Positions 53,648 through 53,727 of a stretch of 53,727 nt of DNA are shown in pieces. A program made the position numbers and the translations under genes. Every line of letters starts with the position of its first letter. Position 1 is the first letter of the stretch. Source of the DNA: Comamonadaceae bacterium (GTDB lineage Bacteria; Pseudomonadota; Gammaproteobacteria; Burkholderiales; Burkholderiaceae_C); assembly GCA_947450695.1 (NCBI GenBank), contig CANFWV010000018.1, positions 1 to 53,727 on the forward strand. The letters run 5' to 3'. A model generated the notes under the pieces. The model ran no database searches, had not been told where the DNA came from, and was given only the letters and a program-made list of their open reading frames with translations.

Positions 53648-53727
53648 TTATGACGAATCGCCGGTCACGGCGATGCGGGCGGCCGCTTCTTTGAGTCGGT
53701 AACTCTTGCCCTCGAACTCCAGCATCG
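53648..53727 (-). mobile_element. istB: IS21-like helper ATPase (IstB), C-terminal end, partial
   Basis: The last 25 codons of a frame that runs off the right edge. They read LEFEGKSYRLKEAAARIAV and end at a TAA at 53648-53650. The G-K-S-Y-R-L-K motif close to the end is the usual tail of IstB helper ATPases of IS21-type elements. Together with the tandem repeats next to it, this marks the end of an insertion sequence. It points towards the cytochrome gene, so read-through is possible. The identity rests on a short segment. Confidence 0.7.

Overview
The window looks like chromosome of a Burkholderiales bacterium, most likely Comamonadaceae (Polaromonas/Rhodoferax/Limnohabitans type). The reasons are seven orphan Bug/TctC-type periplasmic receptors, the protocatechuate 3,4-dioxygenase genes with a divergent LysR regulator, a fused LivM-LivG transporter protein, a monomeric NADP-isocitrate dehydrogenase, and the order rsmB - DUF4390 - ntrY-like kinase - short response regulator. 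Base composition and codon use look GC-rich and mostly uniform. There are no rRNA genes, CRISPR arrays or phage modules. The only clear mobile DNA is the end of an IS21-like element at the right edge.

Layout. 1-484: tail of an ABC-2 permease. 507-2915: pcaHG and divergent pcaQ, with a textbook LysR box between them. 2967-5480: a methyltransferase, an Ohr peroxidase and an SrkA-type kinase. 5484-11193: an accessory catabolic/uptake block with a FAH-family hydrolase divergent from two Bug receptors and a leaderless ModA-like binding protein, then an ACMSD-type amidohydrolase with another Bug receptor. 11545-16271: a complete branched-chain-amino-acid-type (Liv/HAAT) ABC importer. 16301-24945: dehalogenase, HtpG, LysE exporter, Bug receptor + GST + PhzF protein, creatininase-family amidohydrolase and a B12-binding radical SAM protein. 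25001-27891: a DctPQM TRAP transporter. 28181-39406: housekeeping genes (dsbD, hemE, priA, icd, rep-like helicase) and a small secreted protein. 39438-45676: a second aromatic/organic-acid block with three Bug receptors, a cupin, two alpha/beta hydrolases (one PcaD-like) and a LysR regulator. 45798-51810: a small membrane protein, an unknown protein, tRNA-Phe, the NtrXY-like two-component system, a DUF4390 protein and rsmB. 51883-53547: a flavocytochrome-c sulfide dehydrogenase-like pair. 53586-53727: an IS21-like end lying just upstream of that pair.

Functionally the region reads as a scavenger of organic acids and aromatics. High-affinity periplasmic receptors (Bug, TRAP, Liv) are interleaved with ring-cleavage and ring-fission-product enzymes (PcaGH, PcaD-like lactonase, FAH hydrolase, amidohydrolase), around a backbone of replication, haem, TCA-cycle and chaperone genes. 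The most checkable non-coding signals are the PcaQ operator, a sigma-32-like promoter placed so close to htpG that the mRNA may be leaderless, a perfect hairpin occupying the dctQ ribosome-binding region, two DnaA-box matches upstream of priA, and an acceptor-stem mismatch in tRNA-Phe.
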